This document shows, piece by piece, positions 1 to 10,730 of a stretch of 64,000 nucleotides of DNA. The position numbers and the translations under genes are program-made. The notes beneath the pieces were generated by a model. The model worked only from the letters and a program-made list of their open reading frames with translations, had not been told where the DNA came from and ran no database searches. The DNA lies in assembly GCF_019931575.1 (NCBI RefSeq), contig NZ_CP082923.1, positions 310,001 to 374,000 on the forward strand. The letters run 5' to 3'. The DNA comes from Caulobacter segnis. Lineage in GTDB: Bacteria > Pseudomonadota > Alphaproteobacteria > Caulobacterales > Caulobacteraceae. How positions within the stretch are numbered: the first letter of the stretch is position 1; each line of letters starts with the position of its first letter.

Positions 1-274
1 GCGCGTCGCCGGGATCGCGGAGCGCGCCGTCGTCGTCCGGGTCGCTGCCCAGGACGAAGGCCGGGGTGGACGGCAGCAGCAGGAAGTCGCCGGTCTCCAG
101 CTTCAGCGGCGCCTGGCCCTGGAAGGTGATCCAGCACCGGCCCTTCAGGACGATCGTGTAGCCGGGCGCGTCATGGGCGGCGTAGCGCACGCCCCAACGG
201 CCTCGCCCGGTGATCGGCTTGGCGACGACGGAGTTCGGCCGGAGCAGCGCGATGACGTCGCTGAGAGGATCCAT
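1..274 (-). CDS. AraC-family transcriptional regulator, N-terminal cupin part (partial)
   Basis: The gene reads leftwards from an ATG at 274 and leaves the window, so about 91 residues are visible. They start MDPLSDVIALLRPNSVV and run into a cupin-like segment (LKGRCWITFQG, then LETGDFLLLPS), the arrangement of the AraC-binding (cupin_6) domain that precedes a C-terminal helix-turn-helix in many AraC-type regulators. The DNA-binding part would lie beyond base 1 and is not seen, so the regulator assignment is inferred from the N-terminal family. Two palindromes just upstream of the start (290-319) could be its own operator. Confidence 0.75.
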   Translation of the reverse strand, partial: MDPLSDVIALLRPNSVVAKPITGRGRWGVRYAAHDAPGYTIVLKGRCWITFQGQAPLKLETGDFLLLPSTPAFVLGSDPDDDGALRDPGDA

Positions 275-289
275 GTGGACGATCAGAAA

Positions 290-319
290 TCAAATGTCGG
301 TATTTGATGATCGATCATC
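290..319. promoter_or_regulatory. Two adjacent palindromes upstream of the AraC-type gene
   Basis: TCAAAT (290-295) and ATTTGA (302-307) form a perfect 6-bp inverted repeat around a 6-bp spacer. It runs directly into the perfect 14-bp palindrome GATGATCGATCATC (306-319). The pair lies 16-45 bp upstream of the ATG at 274. It is AT-rich against a GC-rich background, as expected for an operator or promoter. Which protein binds there is unknown. Confidence 0.4.
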
Positions 320-343
320 CGTGAAGCTCTGTCCAGCCGACGG

Positions 344-997
344 TCACCACCCACCGTAGCGCGGCGAGAAGCGGGCTCTCAGGTCGTCGACCTCGCGCTC
401 GGCGTCGCGGATCGCCGCGTCGGCCCGGCGGCCATCCTCGATGGCGTCCCGGCGCTCGCGGCGCAGACGGTTCAAGCGGTCGCGCAGCTCGCGGGTCTGC
501 TCGTCGGTGAGCTTGGGATTGCGCAGCTCGTCCTCGACCCCGTCGGCCTGGCGGGCCCGCTTCTCGGCCCGGGCGTCGGCCGCGCTGAGATCCGACCGCG
601 CCGACTCCAGGCGCTGCGTCGCCGCGTGGACCCGTTCGCCGTCCGCGTAGCCGCCCAGGAACTCGGCCTCGGCCGGGGGCGGACACACCCCGGCATAGGT
701 CTGGCCCTCGCGGCCGACCCGGAAGCCGTTCGGCTCGGTGCAATAGCGCTTCAGCCCCTCGGCGCGCGCCGCGAAATAGGGGACGGGCTCCGGCGTCACC
801 CCGACCTTGGCGCAGGCCTTGGCGTGGTCGTCGAGCCGGCTCATCGGGCGGCCGTCCAGCCCATCGTCATAGCCGACCGCGCCCCAGTCGCCGCGCATAC
901 ACTGCTCCTTGCTGATGGTCGCGCAACTGGCGGTGATCAGCGCGCCGACGGCGACCAGCGTCCCGACGACCAGGCTCCGCATCGATGGGCTCGGCAT
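344..997 (-). CDS. DUF2799-type lipoprotein with C-terminal coiled coil
   Basis: This 217-residue protein starts MPSPSMRSLVVGTLV and has a hydrophobic signal followed by ITASC, an imperfect lipobox, so it is probably an outer-membrane or periplasmic lipoprotein. The next ~80 residues (WGAVGYDDGLDGRP, then GYADGERV) match the repeated G-x-x-DG pattern of the DUF2799 family, whose role is unknown. Residues ~125-205 are charged, rich in Arg/Glu/Ala, and predicted by eye to be a coiled coil. A GGGGAG ribosome site stands before the ATG at 997; M6 is an alternative start. It is a single gene with no clear operon partner. Confidence 0.7.
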   Translation of the reverse strand: MPSPSMRSLVVGTLVAVGALITASCATISKEQCMRGDWGAVGYDDGLDGRPMSRLDDHAKACAKVGVTPEPVPYFAARAEGLKRYCTEPNGFRVGREGQTYAGVCPPPAEAEFLGGYADGERVHAATQRLESARSDLSAADARAEKRARQADGVEDELRNPKLTDEQTRELRDRLNRLRRERRDAIEDGRRADAAIRDAEREVDDLRARFSPRYGGW

Positions 998-1076
998 TCA
1001 AAAAGCTCCCCTTATGTCGGAAGAGCTTAGAGCTTGGCCGTGTGAACCGTGGCTGAACGGTGTTCGCCGCTCGCCC

Positions 1077-2348
1077 CTAGGGCTCCAGCGGCGCCTCGAT
1101 GCCCACGGGGCCGGGGGCGTCGCGGATCATCACGCCGGTGCCGGCGGCCGCCGAGGCCGACAGCGGCTTCTTGAACAGGCCGCGCCACAGGCTCTGCTCC
1201 TCGACCGCGCTGGTCCACACCGAGCCCTGCATCGCCTGCTCGACCCCGGCGTCATAGATGCGGCGCATCAGGTCGGTCTCGAACTTCAGGAGGTTCATGC
1301 CCTCGAAGCTGTTGGGGATCGAGGCCACGCTGAGCGGAAGGTTGTGGCGCGAGCAGAAGCCGGCGGCCAGGCTCAGGGCCTGGCGATACGAGAACCGAAG
1401 CATGGTGTCGAAGCTGCGGGCCATGATCGAGGCCACGCCCGGCGGGGTCGACTGGGTCGAGGGATCCAGCACCGTGTTGACGATCACGTGCACCCGGCCG
1501 CGCCGGAAGCGGGGGCCGAGGTTGCGCCAGTGCAGCAGGGCGTCGGGCATCAGGAACAGCGGCGCGGCGACGCCGCCGTCGACGTGCATCTCCTGATAGG
1601 TCTGGCCGTCGGTCTCGACCTCGACCAGCTTGGGCGGGAAGATGCCGGGCACCGAGGACGAGGCCACCAGCAGGGTGCGGAACAGCTTCAGGGCCTCCTC
1701 GCCGCCGCGGGTGGCGATCTCGCCCATGTCCCAGACCACGGCCCGCTGGCTGTCGAGATTGGTGGTGGCGATCAGCAGGCGCCGGCCCCGGGCGTGCTCG
1801 ACGGCGACGGCCTCGACCATCTCCATGTCGACGAAGGTCTCGACCAGGGCGTCCAGCGACTCGCCCTTGAAGATGCTGGGACCCAGGGCGGGCCCCAGGC
1901 GGCGCAGGCTGAGCAGCTCGGTGGCGTGGCCGCCGACATAGGCGTCGGTCAGGCGGTCGTCCCAGGCCGGGCCGAGGAAGGCCAAGGGCGCGATCAGGGC
2001 GCCGGTGCTGACCCCGGTGACGATGGCGAAGTCGGGCCGGCGGCCGGCCTTGCTGAGGCCCGCGAGAACACCAGCCCCGTAGGCGCCGCCGGACGCGCCG
2101 CCGGACAGGGCCAGGATGTTGAACTCGTCGCGGCCGATCAGCGAGCGCAACGGCGCCAGGCGGTCGGCGGCCTGCCGCAGGGCGTCGTCGGCCTGGTCGA
2201 CGCTCAGGCGCACGCCCGGAAAGCCGACGGCCTGGACCGGGCGGTCCGAGGGCGGGGCGGGCAGGCGCTTGCCGCGCAGCGGATCGCCGGATTTCCAGTC
2301 CTTGAAGAAGCCCTGAAGGCTGATCTTGCCGGTGGGATCCCGATCCAA
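1077..2348 (-). CDS. Patatin-like phospholipase
   Basis: This 423-residue protein has the patatin hydrolase signature. LSGGASGGAYGAG (81-93) is the oxyanion-hole glycine stretch, GVSTG (112-116) holds the nucleophile Ser114, and DGG in HVDGGVAAPLF supplies the catalytic Asp. Patatins use this Ser-Asp dyad to release fatty acids from phospholipids or acylglycerols. No obvious signal peptide or membrane segment is seen; the N-terminal ~70 residues are outside the core domain. The substrate cannot be read from sequence. It lies 22 bp downstream of the HlyIII-like gene on the same strand, so the two may be co-transcribed. Confidence 0.88.
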   Translation of the reverse strand: MDRDPTGKISLQGFFKDWKSGDPLRGKRLPAPPSDRPVQAVGFPGVRLSVDQADDALRQAADRLAPLRSLIGRDEFNILALSGGASGGAYGAGVLAGLSKAGRRPDFAIVTGVSTGALIAPLAFLGPAWDDRLTDAYVGGHATELLSLRRLGPALGPSIFKGESLDALVETFVDMEMVEAVAVEHARGRRLLIATTNLDSQRAVVWDMGEIATRGGEEALKLFRTLLVASSSVPGIFPPKLVEVETDGQTYQEMHVDGGVAAPLFLMPDALLHWRNLGPRFRRGRVHVIVNTVLDPSTQSTPPGVASIMARSFDTMLRFSYRQALSLAAGFCSRHNLPLSVASIPNSFEGMNLLKFETDLMRRIYDAGVEQAMQGSVWTSAVEEQSLWRGLFKKPLSASAAAGTGVMIRDAPGPVGIEAPLEP

Positions 2349-2370
2349 GCTGAACTCTCCGAAGGCCTTC

Positions 2371-3066
2371 CTAGCGGGCGCTGGACAGGACCACGCCCAC
2401 CAGGACGGCCGCGTAGTGCAGGCCGGCGCCGCCGATCACGTGGCCGTGCCAGATGGCGCGGCGGAACTTCAGGCGACGCATCAGGTAGAAGATGGTTCCG
2501 GTGGAATAGACGACGCCGCCGATCGCCAGCAGCAGCAGGGCCACCCACGACAGGCCGTCGATCATCGGCTTGATGGCGACCAGGACCAGCCAGCCCAGCG
2601 CCAGGTAAAGGCCGACCCAGAAGCGCTTGTCCAGGCCGGGCAGGAACAGCTTGGCCGCCACGCCGATCCCCGCCACGGTCCACACCGCCGTGGTCATGCC
2701 AATGGCCCACCAGCCGTGCAGGTTCTGGGTGGTGAAGGGTGTGTACGATGCCGCGATCATCACGAAGATGCCGGCGTGGTCGAAGCGGCGCAGCAGCGGC
2801 CGCCAGCGGGCCTTGGCGAAGTTGTAGGCTGTCGACAGCGACAGCATCAGGATCAGGCCCACGGTGTAGACGCTGACCGCCGCCACCTGCTTGAGGTCGC
2901 CCAGACCGAACGCCAGGCCCAGCAGGATGCCGCCGCCCAGCAGGGCGCAGGCTAGGCCCGCCAGATGCACCACCAGGTCGGCGCACTTGGCGCCCGCCGT
3001 GGGGTAGTGCGTCGCGACCGGTTGCTCGGTGACGACGATGTCGGTCGTGTTGGTGGTCGCAGTCAT
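2371..3066 (-). CDS. Hemolysin III family (HlyIII/PAQR) membrane protein
   Basis: A protein of 231 residues with about seven hydrophobic segments. The HlyIII/PAQR pattern is visible: HLAGL near the first segment, STAYNFAKARWRPLLRRFDH around residue 95, and a histidine-containing end (HGHVIGGAGLHYAAVL). These conserved Ser, Asp and His residues form a metal site in the family. Bacterial members (TrhA/YqfA type) are inner-membrane proteins linked to membrane-lipid homeostasis; their chemistry is not settled. I chose the ATG at 3066 (MTATTNTT) over one four codons upstream. The patatin-like lipase gene follows immediately, which would fit a joint role in membrane lipids (inference). Confidence 0.88.
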   Translation of the reverse strand: MTATTNTTDIVVTEQPVATHYPTAGAKCADLVVHLAGLACALLGGGILLGLAFGLGDLKQVAAVSVYTVGLILMLSLSTAYNFAKARWRPLLRRFDHAGIFVMIAASYTPFTTQNLHGWWAIGMTTAVWTVAGIGVAAKLFLPGLDKRFWVGLYLALGWLVLVAIKPMIDGLSWVALLLLAIGGVVYSTGTIFYLMRRLKFRRAIWHGHVIGGAGLHYAAVLVGVVLSSAR

Positions 3067-3184
3067 GGCCCCGCCCAATCCGATGGGAGTACGTGCGAAC
3101 GGTAGGTTCGTTCCGTGACATATAAGCGTCGATCATCGTGGCCGCGAAAGGGCGTCCGCGACACGATGTGGCGGAAATCGACCG

Positions 3185-3955
3185 CTAGAAGAACAACCCT
3201 CGCGCCCCGTCGAAGGCCAGCTTGCCGCCGACCGCCACCAGCAGCACGTAGATCACCTTGTAGAAGCCCTCGGCCGGCACGCGGCGGACCAGCCAGACGC
3301 CGGCCCAGGTCGAGACGATGGCCAGCGGCAGCAGCACCCCGGCGGTGGCCAGCACCTTGGGCGTGAACTGGCCGAGCGCGACATAGGCCGGCACCTTCAT
3401 CCAGTTCACGATCGCGAAGAAGATGGCGCTGGTGCCGATGAAGGTGTCGCGCGCCAAGCGGCGCGGCAGCACATAGATCTGGAAGGGCGGACCGCCGGCG
3501 TGGGCGATCTGGCTGGTGAAGCCGGCTATCCCGCCGCACAGCACGCCCAGCCAGGGCCGGGCCGGGCCGGCCTCGATCTGTTCGGCGGCCTTGATGGCGC
3601 GCTCGGCCCACAGGCGCTGCAGGGCGAAGACCACCGAGATCACGCCCACGGTGAGCTCGACGGCGGCCTCCTTGACGAAGGCGGCCAGGGCCCAGCCCAG
3701 GAAGATCCCGACCGCGGAGGCCGGCAGCATCAGGATCAGGAGGCCCTTGTCCCAGCTCTTCCGGAAGGCCCAGACGCTGACCACGTCCTGGACCAGCAGG
3801 ATCGGCAGGACGATCGAGGCGGCCATGACCGGCGGGACCGCCAGGGCCATCAGCGGCACGGCCATCACCCCGATGCCCGCGAAGCCGCCCTTGGTCATGC
3901 CCAGCAGGATCACGGCGGGAATGGCCACGGCGTAGAAGAACGGATCGGTCAGCAT
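3185..3955 (-). CDS. TauE/SafE family sulfite/anion exporter
   Basis: This 256-residue, very hydrophobic protein has about eight membrane segments, built as two related halves. The first half carries LLGMTKGGFAGIGVMAVPLM (residues ~17-36) and the second GGIAGFTSQIAHAGGPPFQIY, the paired signatures of the TauE/SafE family (previously DUF81). Members export sulfite, sulfoacetate or related organic anions across the inner membrane; the substrate here is not known. The next gene upstream starts on the opposite strand at 4090, leaving a 134-bp shared promoter region. No sulfur-metabolism gene is adjacent. Confidence 0.87.
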   Translation of the reverse strand: MLTDPFFYAVAIPAVILLGMTKGGFAGIGVMAVPLMALAVPPVMAASIVLPILLVQDVVSVWAFRKSWDKGLLILMLPASAVGIFLGWALAAFVKEAAVELTVGVISVVFALQRLWAERAIKAAEQIEAGPARPWLGVLCGGIAGFTSQIAHAGGPPFQIYVLPRRLARDTFIGTSAIFFAIVNWMKVPAYVALGQFTPKVLATAGVLLPLAIVSTWAGVWLVRRVPAEGFYKVIYVLLVAVGGKLAFDGARGLFF

Positions 3956-4089
3956 GGCCGAGGCTTAGCAGTATTCCGCCATTTGGCGAGATCGTTCGGC
4001 CGTTCTTTGCGGAACTGCAACGTTCGGTAACGCATCCGCCGATTTGCCCGCCTAGCCTGACCGCGCTCACCCCCACGAAGTCGCCCCGC

Positions 4090-5123
4090 ATGGCTCCGCC
4101 CGGACGGCTGTCCGAAATCCACGAGATCGACGCCGAGACCTTCGCGCGTGACCTGACGCCGCTGTACCAGCCGACCGTGCTGCGCGGGATCGCCCGCGAC
4201 TGGCCGGCGGTGAGGGCCGCGCGGATCTCGCCCCACGCCCTGGCCGACTATCTGAAGGGCTTCGATCGCGGCGCGACCGTCGAGGCCATGCTGGGCGCGC
4301 CGGCCATCGGCGGGCGGTTCTTCTATGACGAGACCGGCCAGGGGCTGAACTTCGACCGCCGCCCGGTTCCGCTGGGCAAGGCGCTGGACGAGCTGTTGCG
4401 CCTGGCCGACCATCCCGAGCCGCCGGCGATCTATGTGGGCTCGACCCCCGTGGCCCAGGCGCTGCCGGGCTTCGAGGCGGCCAACGCCCTGGACCTGCTG
4501 GACGAGGGGATCGCGCCGCGCCTGTGGATCGGCAACGCCTCGATCATCCAGACCCACCACGACATGTCCGACAACATCGCCGTGGTGGTGGGCGGCCGGC
4601 GGCGCTTCACGCTGTTTCCACCCGACCAGGTGGGCAACCTCTATGTCGGGCCGCTGGACTTCACCCCGGCCGGGCGGCCGATCAGCCTGGCGCCGCTGGA
4701 CCCGCCCGATCTCGAGCGCTTCCCCAGGTTCGCCGACGCCCTGGAGGCGGCCCTGGTCGCCGAACTGGAGCCGGGCGACGCGATCTACATCCCGACCCTG
4801 TGGTGGCATCACGTCCAGGCGACCGGGCCGCTGAACATGCTGGTCAACTACTGGTGGGAGCCGGCCGACATGCTGGCCAATGGGATCGGCGGCCAGCCGT
4901 TCGACGCCTTCGTCCACGCCCTGCGCAATGTCCGTCGGCTGCCCGCCAAGCAGCGCAACGCGTGGCGGGCCTTCTTCGAGCACTACGTCTTCCACGCCAA
5001 CGGCGACCCGGCCGCGCACATTCCCGAAGGCCGGCGCGGCGTGCTGGAGGCCAAGCCCGACGCCAGGCGCGAGGCCGAGATGACCGCCTTCCTGCGCCGG
5101 GTGCTGGGCGGTCCGGGCAAGCC

Positions 5124-5127
<4 letters not shown>
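4090..5127 (+). CDS. JmjC-like cupin_8 protein, putative Fe(II)/2-oxoglutarate oxygenase
   Basis: A 345-residue protein of the cupin_8 (JmjC-like) family. QTHHDMSDN (around residue 155) gives the HxD metal pair, VVVGGRRRFTLFPPDQ follows as in family members, and WWHHVQATGPLNMLVNYWW (around 240) supplies the distal His. This geometry belongs to Fe(II)/2-oxoglutarate-dependent hydroxylases, some acting on proteins. In Caulobacter relatives such genes often sit beside TonB receptors or tryptophan-halogenase-like genes; neither is here, so the substrate is unknown. The stop codon overlaps the end of the convergent aldo/keto reductase by 4 bp. Confidence 0.85.
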
Positions 5128-6137
<1,010 letters not shown>

Positions 6138-6148
6138 CGCGATGTCTC

Positions 6149-7315
6149 CTAGGCGAGGGCGGGGCGGGCGCGGCGTTCGAGGCCGAGGCTGAAGACGGCC
6201 AGGGCCAGGGCCGACAGCGGCACGGCGGCGGCGATCAGGGGCACGGCCGAGAGGCCCGGACCGTGGGCGATGACCGCTCCGCCCAGCCAGGCGCCGAAGG
6301 CGTTGCCCAGGTTGAAGGCGGCGATGTTCAGGCTGGAGGCCAGGCCTTGGCCCGCGCCGCCGGCCTGGCTCAGCACCCGCATCTGCAGCGGCGCGACGGT
6401 GGCGAAGGCGGCCGCGCCCAGCCCGAAGGCGGCGACGACGGCGCCGACCTGGCTGTGGAACGCCAGGGCCGAGCCGCCCATGACCAGGGTCAGCAGGACC
6501 AGGGTCCCGACCAGGGCCGCGTTCAGCCCCTTGTCGGCCCAGCGGCCGCCGAAGAGGTTGCCGGCCACCAGGCCCGCGCCGAACACCAGCAGGATCGGCG
6601 ACACCGCTTCCTTCGAGAAGCCGGCCAGCTGCGTCAGGATCGGCTGGATGTAGGTGAAGACCGCGAACACGCCGCCGAAGCCGAGGACGGTCATGGCCAG
6701 GCCCAGTTGCACCTGCGGGCGGGCCAGGACGGCGAACTCCTCGCGCAGCGGGGCGGGCTCGACCGTCTCCTGGGCCTTGGGGACCAGGGCGGCCAGGACG
6801 ACGAAGGCCAGGGCGCCGACGCCGGCCACGGCCCAGAAGGCCATCCGCCAGCCGAAGGCCAGGCCCAGCCAGGCGCCGAACGGCACGCCCAGCAGGGTGG
6901 CGATGGTCAGGCCTGTGAACATGATCGAGATGGCCGAGGCCTTGCGCTCGGGCGGCACGAGGCTGACGGCCACCAGCGCGCCGACGCCGAAGAAGGTCCC
7001 GTGGGCCAGGGCCGTGACCAGCCGCGCGCCCATCAGGACGCCGTAGCTTGGGGCGATGGCGGCCAGGGCGTTGCCCAGGGTGAAGATCGCCATCAGCACC
7101 AGCAGGGTGGTCTTGCGCGGCAGGCGGCGGGTCAGGAGGGTCAGGATCGGCGCGCCGACGAAGACGCCCAGGGCGTAGCCGGTCATCAGCAGGCCGGCGG
7201 CCGGGATCGACACGCCGAGATCGGCGGAGACCTGGATCAGCAGGCCCATGATAATGAATTCGGTGACGCCGATGCCGAAGGCGCCGACGGTCAGGGCATA
7301 GAGGGCGAGGGGCAT
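6149..7315 (-). CDS. Major facilitator superfamily drug/sugar exporter (AraJ/YdhP type)
   Basis: A 388-residue, 12-segment inner-membrane transporter. It begins MPLALYALTVGAFGIGVTEFIIMGLLIQVSADLGV, cut here to its key part GVTEFIIMGLL, which is typical of the AraJ/YdhP branch of proton-driven exporters. The cytoplasmic loop RRLPRKTTLL after segment 2 is the MFS motif A region. A longer reading to 7414 would abut the divergent LysR start and adds a non-hydrophobic leader, so I chose the ATG at 7315, leaving a 98-bp divergent promoter. With the adjacent LysR gene and the aldo/keto reductase this looks like a small inducible detoxification unit. Confidence 0.88.
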   Translation of the reverse strand: MPLALYALTVGAFGIGVTEFIIMGLLIQVSADLGVSIPAAGLLMTGYALGVFVGAPILTLLTRRLPRKTTLLVLMAIFTLGNALAAIAPSYGVLMGARLVTALAHGTFFGVGALVAVSLVPPERKASAISIMFTGLTIATLLGVPFGAWLGLAFGWRMAFWAVAGVGALAFVVLAALVPKAQETVEPAPLREEFAVLARPQVQLGLAMTVLGFGGVFAVFTYIQPILTQLAGFSKEAVSPILLVFGAGLVAGNLFGGRWADKGLNAALVGTLVLLTLVMGGSALAFHSQVGAVVAAFGLGAAAFATVAPLQMRVLSQAGGAGQGLASSLNIAAFNLGNAFGAWLGGAVIAHGPGLSAVPLIAAAVPLSALALAVFSLGLERRARPALA

Positions 7316-7413
7316 GGCGCCGGCTCCGTGGTGGCTCTGGGCCAGGAGATAGCGTGTCGCTGTTCGATGAATTAGATTGCGGCCAGGAACTTCACCTGTG
7401 ACTTGAGGGAACA

Positions 7414-8340
7414 ATGGCCCGCCAGGAGATCAACCGCTCCGGAGAGATGGAGGTCTTCGCCCGGGTGGTGGAGGAGGGCGGCTTCACCGCCGCGGCCAAG
7501 GCGCTGTCGATGACCCCGTCGGCGGTCAGCAAGCTGGTGGCGCGGCTGGAGGCCCGCCTGGGCTCGCGCCTGGTCGTCCGTTCGACCCGCAAGCTGCAGC
7601 TGACCGCCGAGGGCCTGACCTTCCACGAACGGTCCCTGCGGGTGCTGGCCGACTTGGACGAGGCCGAGCGTTCGGTGGCGTCCTGCGCCGTGCCCAAGGG
7701 GCGGCTGCGGATCAATTCCAACGTGCCGTTCGGGATCCACCACCTGCTGCCGCTGATCCCGAGGTTCTCGGCCCTGCATCCCGAGGTGCAGATCGACGTC
7801 ACCCTGACCGACCAGGTGATCGACCTGCTGGACGAACGCGCCGAGCTGGCGATCCGGGTCGGGCCGCTGAAGCCGTCGCAGCTGGTGGCCAAGAAGCTGG
7901 GCGACAGCCGCATGGTGCTGGTCGCCTCGCCGGACTATCTGGCCCGGCGCGGGACGCCGAAGCATCCCGACGACCTGGCGGCGCACGACCTGATCACCTT
8001 CAACTTCTCGCGCCATCGCGACGAGTGGCCGGTTCTGGTCGATGGCGAGCGGGCGTGGCGGACCGCGCACGGCCGGGCCATGGTCGGCGACGGCGAGAGC
8101 GCCGGGCGCCTGGCCCTGGCCGGGCAGGGGATCACGCGGCTTTCCATGTTCCACATCGCCCACGACATCGCCGCCGGTCGGCTGGTCCCGGTGCTGGAGG
8201 CCTTCAATCCCGGCGACGTCGAGACGATCAGCGCCGTCTATGTCGGCCACGCCGGCCCGCTGCCGGCGCGGGTGCGGGCGTTCATCGACTTCCTGGCGGC
8301 GGAGGTCGATGTCGACTGGCCGGTGGGGCGGACGCCGTAG
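7414..8340 (+). CDS. LysR-family transcriptional regulator
   Basis: A 308-residue protein with the N-terminal LysR winged helix-turn-helix (MEVFARVVEEGGFTAAAKAL, then SAVSKLVARLEARLGSRLVV) and a C-terminal effector-binding domain from about residue 90. It belongs to the CrgA/PA-type branch that commonly controls a divergent oxidoreductase or transporter. It starts 98 bp from the divergent MFS exporter, the classical layout for LysR control of a neighbour. The effector is unknown. Confidence 0.92.
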   Translation: MARQEINRSGEMEVFARVVEEGGFTAAAKALSMTPSAVSKLVARLEARLGSRLVVRSTRKLQLTAEGLTFHERSLRVLADLDEAERSVASCAVPKGRLRINSNVPFGIHHLLPLIPRFSALHPEVQIDVTLTDQVIDLLDERAELAIRVGPLKPSQLVAKKLGDSRMVLVASPDYLARRGTPKHPDDLAAHDLITFNFSRHRDEWPVLVDGERAWRTAHGRAMVGDGESAGRLALAGQGITRLSMFHIAHDIAAGRLVPVLEAFNPGDVETISAVYVGHAGPLPARVRAFIDFLAAEVDVDWPVGRTP

Positions 8341-8358
8341 CGCCCGCCCTTCCAGGTC

Positions 8359-9444
<1,086 letters not shown>

Positions 9445-9703
9445 TCAGGTCTCGTGCAGTGAGAGCCGCCCCGCGCCGTTCGGCGGGGCTGGTTCGAGGA
9501 TGCCGCTTAGATCGCGCGCATACCCGCCGCCCCACCGAAGTGGGTCGTTTTGCGGGTAATAATTGGGGTCACGGCGAATTGCATCGGCGCGGTTGATAGC
9601 GGGGAAGCGTGGCCGCGTAAAGGGCGGGGCGGGGAATAATGATGCGGCGCGGGCGCGCAGGGGTTGGCCCTTGGGCAAAATATGCTTCGCTCGCGCCCCT
9701 ATT

Positions 9704-9812
9704 CCGCTCATCCCCGCGAAAGCGGGGACCCAAGCCGAGTCAGCGAATTGAGCTCCGTCCGTGCGACATCCCGACAATCCGCTTGGGTCCCCGCTTTCGC
9801 GGGGATGAGCGG
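9704..9812. repeat. Paired inverted palindromic repeat (REPIN/MITE-like), 32-bp perfect arms
   Basis: The left arm 9704-9735 and the right arm 9781-9812 are exact reverse complements over 32 bp, separated by 45 bp. Each arm contains its own hairpin, CCCCGCGAAAGCGGGG. Two inverted REP units with a short non-repeated spacer is the form called a REPIN or BIME; it is also compatible with a MITE. The core is a familiar alphaproteobacterial intergenic repeat. No RAYT transposase gene is in the window. Confidence 0.85.
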
Positions 9813-9917
9813 TGATGGGGTGGCTGAGGCTTCTTCTCTCCGGAGAAGGAGCCCTGCACGCTCCAGCCTGCAAGAGATTAAGGACCGCACCGACCTGGGG
9901 AGGTCGGGCATCCAAAC

Positions 9918-9942
9918 CCCTCTCTCATAGAGAGAGGGAGGG
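9918..9942 (-). terminator. Hairpin just after the GST gene
   Basis: CCCCTCTCTC and GAGAGGGAGGGG form an imperfect stem immediately beyond the GST stop codon at 9944. There is no T-run, so it may act as an mRNA 3' end stabiliser rather than a true terminator. Confidence 0.4.
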
Positions 9943-9943
9943 G

Positions 9944-10615
9944 TTAGGAGGCCTGCTGCCCCAACCGCTCCCACCCGTCAAAGAACGGGAACCTCTCCGC
10001 CCAAAACCCCGCCAGCCGCGGATCCGCGTCCACCCGCTTCACCACCTCCGCCATCCTCGGCGCCGCCTCGTAGAACCGTACCCGCCGTGGCCCCCAGCGG
10101 CTGACGACCGTCACGTACAGGTCCAGCACCGTAAGCTCGTCCCCCAGCAGATACCGCCCCGGGCTCACCTGGCTCTCCATCATCCGCCAGCAGTCCAGGA
10201 TCCGTTCGGCCGTCGCCGCCTTGATCCGCGCCTGGACCTCTGGATCGGGCCCGCCCAGGCGTGACGGGTCGTCGCGCACCCAGAACAGCGAATAGATCGA
10301 GGCCGGGATGAAGGTCATCCAGCGCAGGAACTGGGCGCGGGTTGGGTCGTCGATCGCGGGGCCCAGCCGGGCCTCCGGAAAGCGGTCGGCCAGCCAGATC
10401 AGGATGGCGGCGCTTTCGGTGATGGTCTCGCCCTCGGGGGTGACCAGGGCCGGGATCTGCTTCAGCGGATTGACCGTCGCGACCTTGGCCTGCTCGGCCT
10501 CGCCCTCCCAGGTCGGCGCCTCGACGATCTCATAGGGCAGGCCGATCAAGGACATAGCCGCCTCGACCGGCACGCCGCCCGATCCGAGGGCGCTGAACAG
10601 ACGATAGGCGGTCAT
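9944..10615 (-). CDS. Glutathione S-transferase family protein
   Basis: A 223-residue protein with the N-terminal thioredoxin-like GST domain (YRLFSALGSGGVPVEAAM; NPLKQIPALVTPEGETITES contains the cis-Pro and the glutathione-contacting E-S pair) and an all-helical C-terminal domain containing LLGDELTVLDLYV. The enzyme would conjugate or reduce electrophiles with glutathione; the substrate is unknown. An upstream GTG at 10636 would place the start inside the DnaA box, so the ATG at 10615 is preferred. It is divergent from nrdB, with which it shares a regulatory region. Confidence 0.88.
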   Translation of the reverse strand: MTAYRLFSALGSGGVPVEAAMSLIGLPYEIVEAPTWEGEAEQAKVATVNPLKQIPALVTPEGETITESAAILIWLADRFPEARLGPAIDDPTRAQFLRWMTFIPASIYSLFWVRDDPSRLGGPDPEVQARIKAATAERILDCWRMMESQVSPGRYLLGDELTVLDLYVTVVSRWGPRRVRFYEAAPRMAEVVKRVDADPRLAGFWAERFPFFDGWERLGQQAS

Positions 10616-10628
10616 GGGCGACTCCGGC

Positions 10629-10637
10629 TTATCCACA
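10629..10637 (+). promoter_or_regulatory. Perfect DnaA box upstream of nrdB
   Basis: TTATCCACA is an exact match to the high-affinity DnaA box and lies 116 bp upstream of the nrdB start. DnaA acts as a transcription factor for some replication and nucleotide-synthesis genes in Caulobacter (established), so control of nrdB, and perhaps of the divergent GST gene, is plausible. A single 9-mer can also occur by chance. Confidence 0.55.
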
Positions 10638-10644
10638 GGCTGCT

Positions 10645-10658
10645 CACAACATCTTGTG
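10645..10658. promoter_or_regulatory. Candidate NrdR box upstream of nrdB
   Basis: CACAACATCTTGTG has perfect 5-bp arms (CACAA/TTGTG) around four bases, close to the NrdR operator core. NrdR represses ribonucleotide reductase genes in most bacteria. NrdR usually binds two boxes about 31 bp apart; I find no clear second one, so this is a moderate call. Confidence 0.5.
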
Positions 10659-10730
10659 TGGGTGCGACGTCGACACCACTAGATGAACGCGGCCGCTTTG
10701 ATAGGGTTATGAAGCTTACCGCTCTTCGTC

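Noticed and set aside
9445-9974. Four overlapping frames (both strands) that could encode 62-156-residue proteins.
   Set aside because: All run through the inverted repeat and translate it (IPAKAGTQ, HPRESGDP, VPAFAGMSG). They have no domain, no consistent ribosome site and mirror each other on both strands.
10661-10695. A second NrdR box about 31 bp from the first.
   Set aside because: The best candidate (ACACCACTAGATG) lacks symmetric arms; not strong enough to call.
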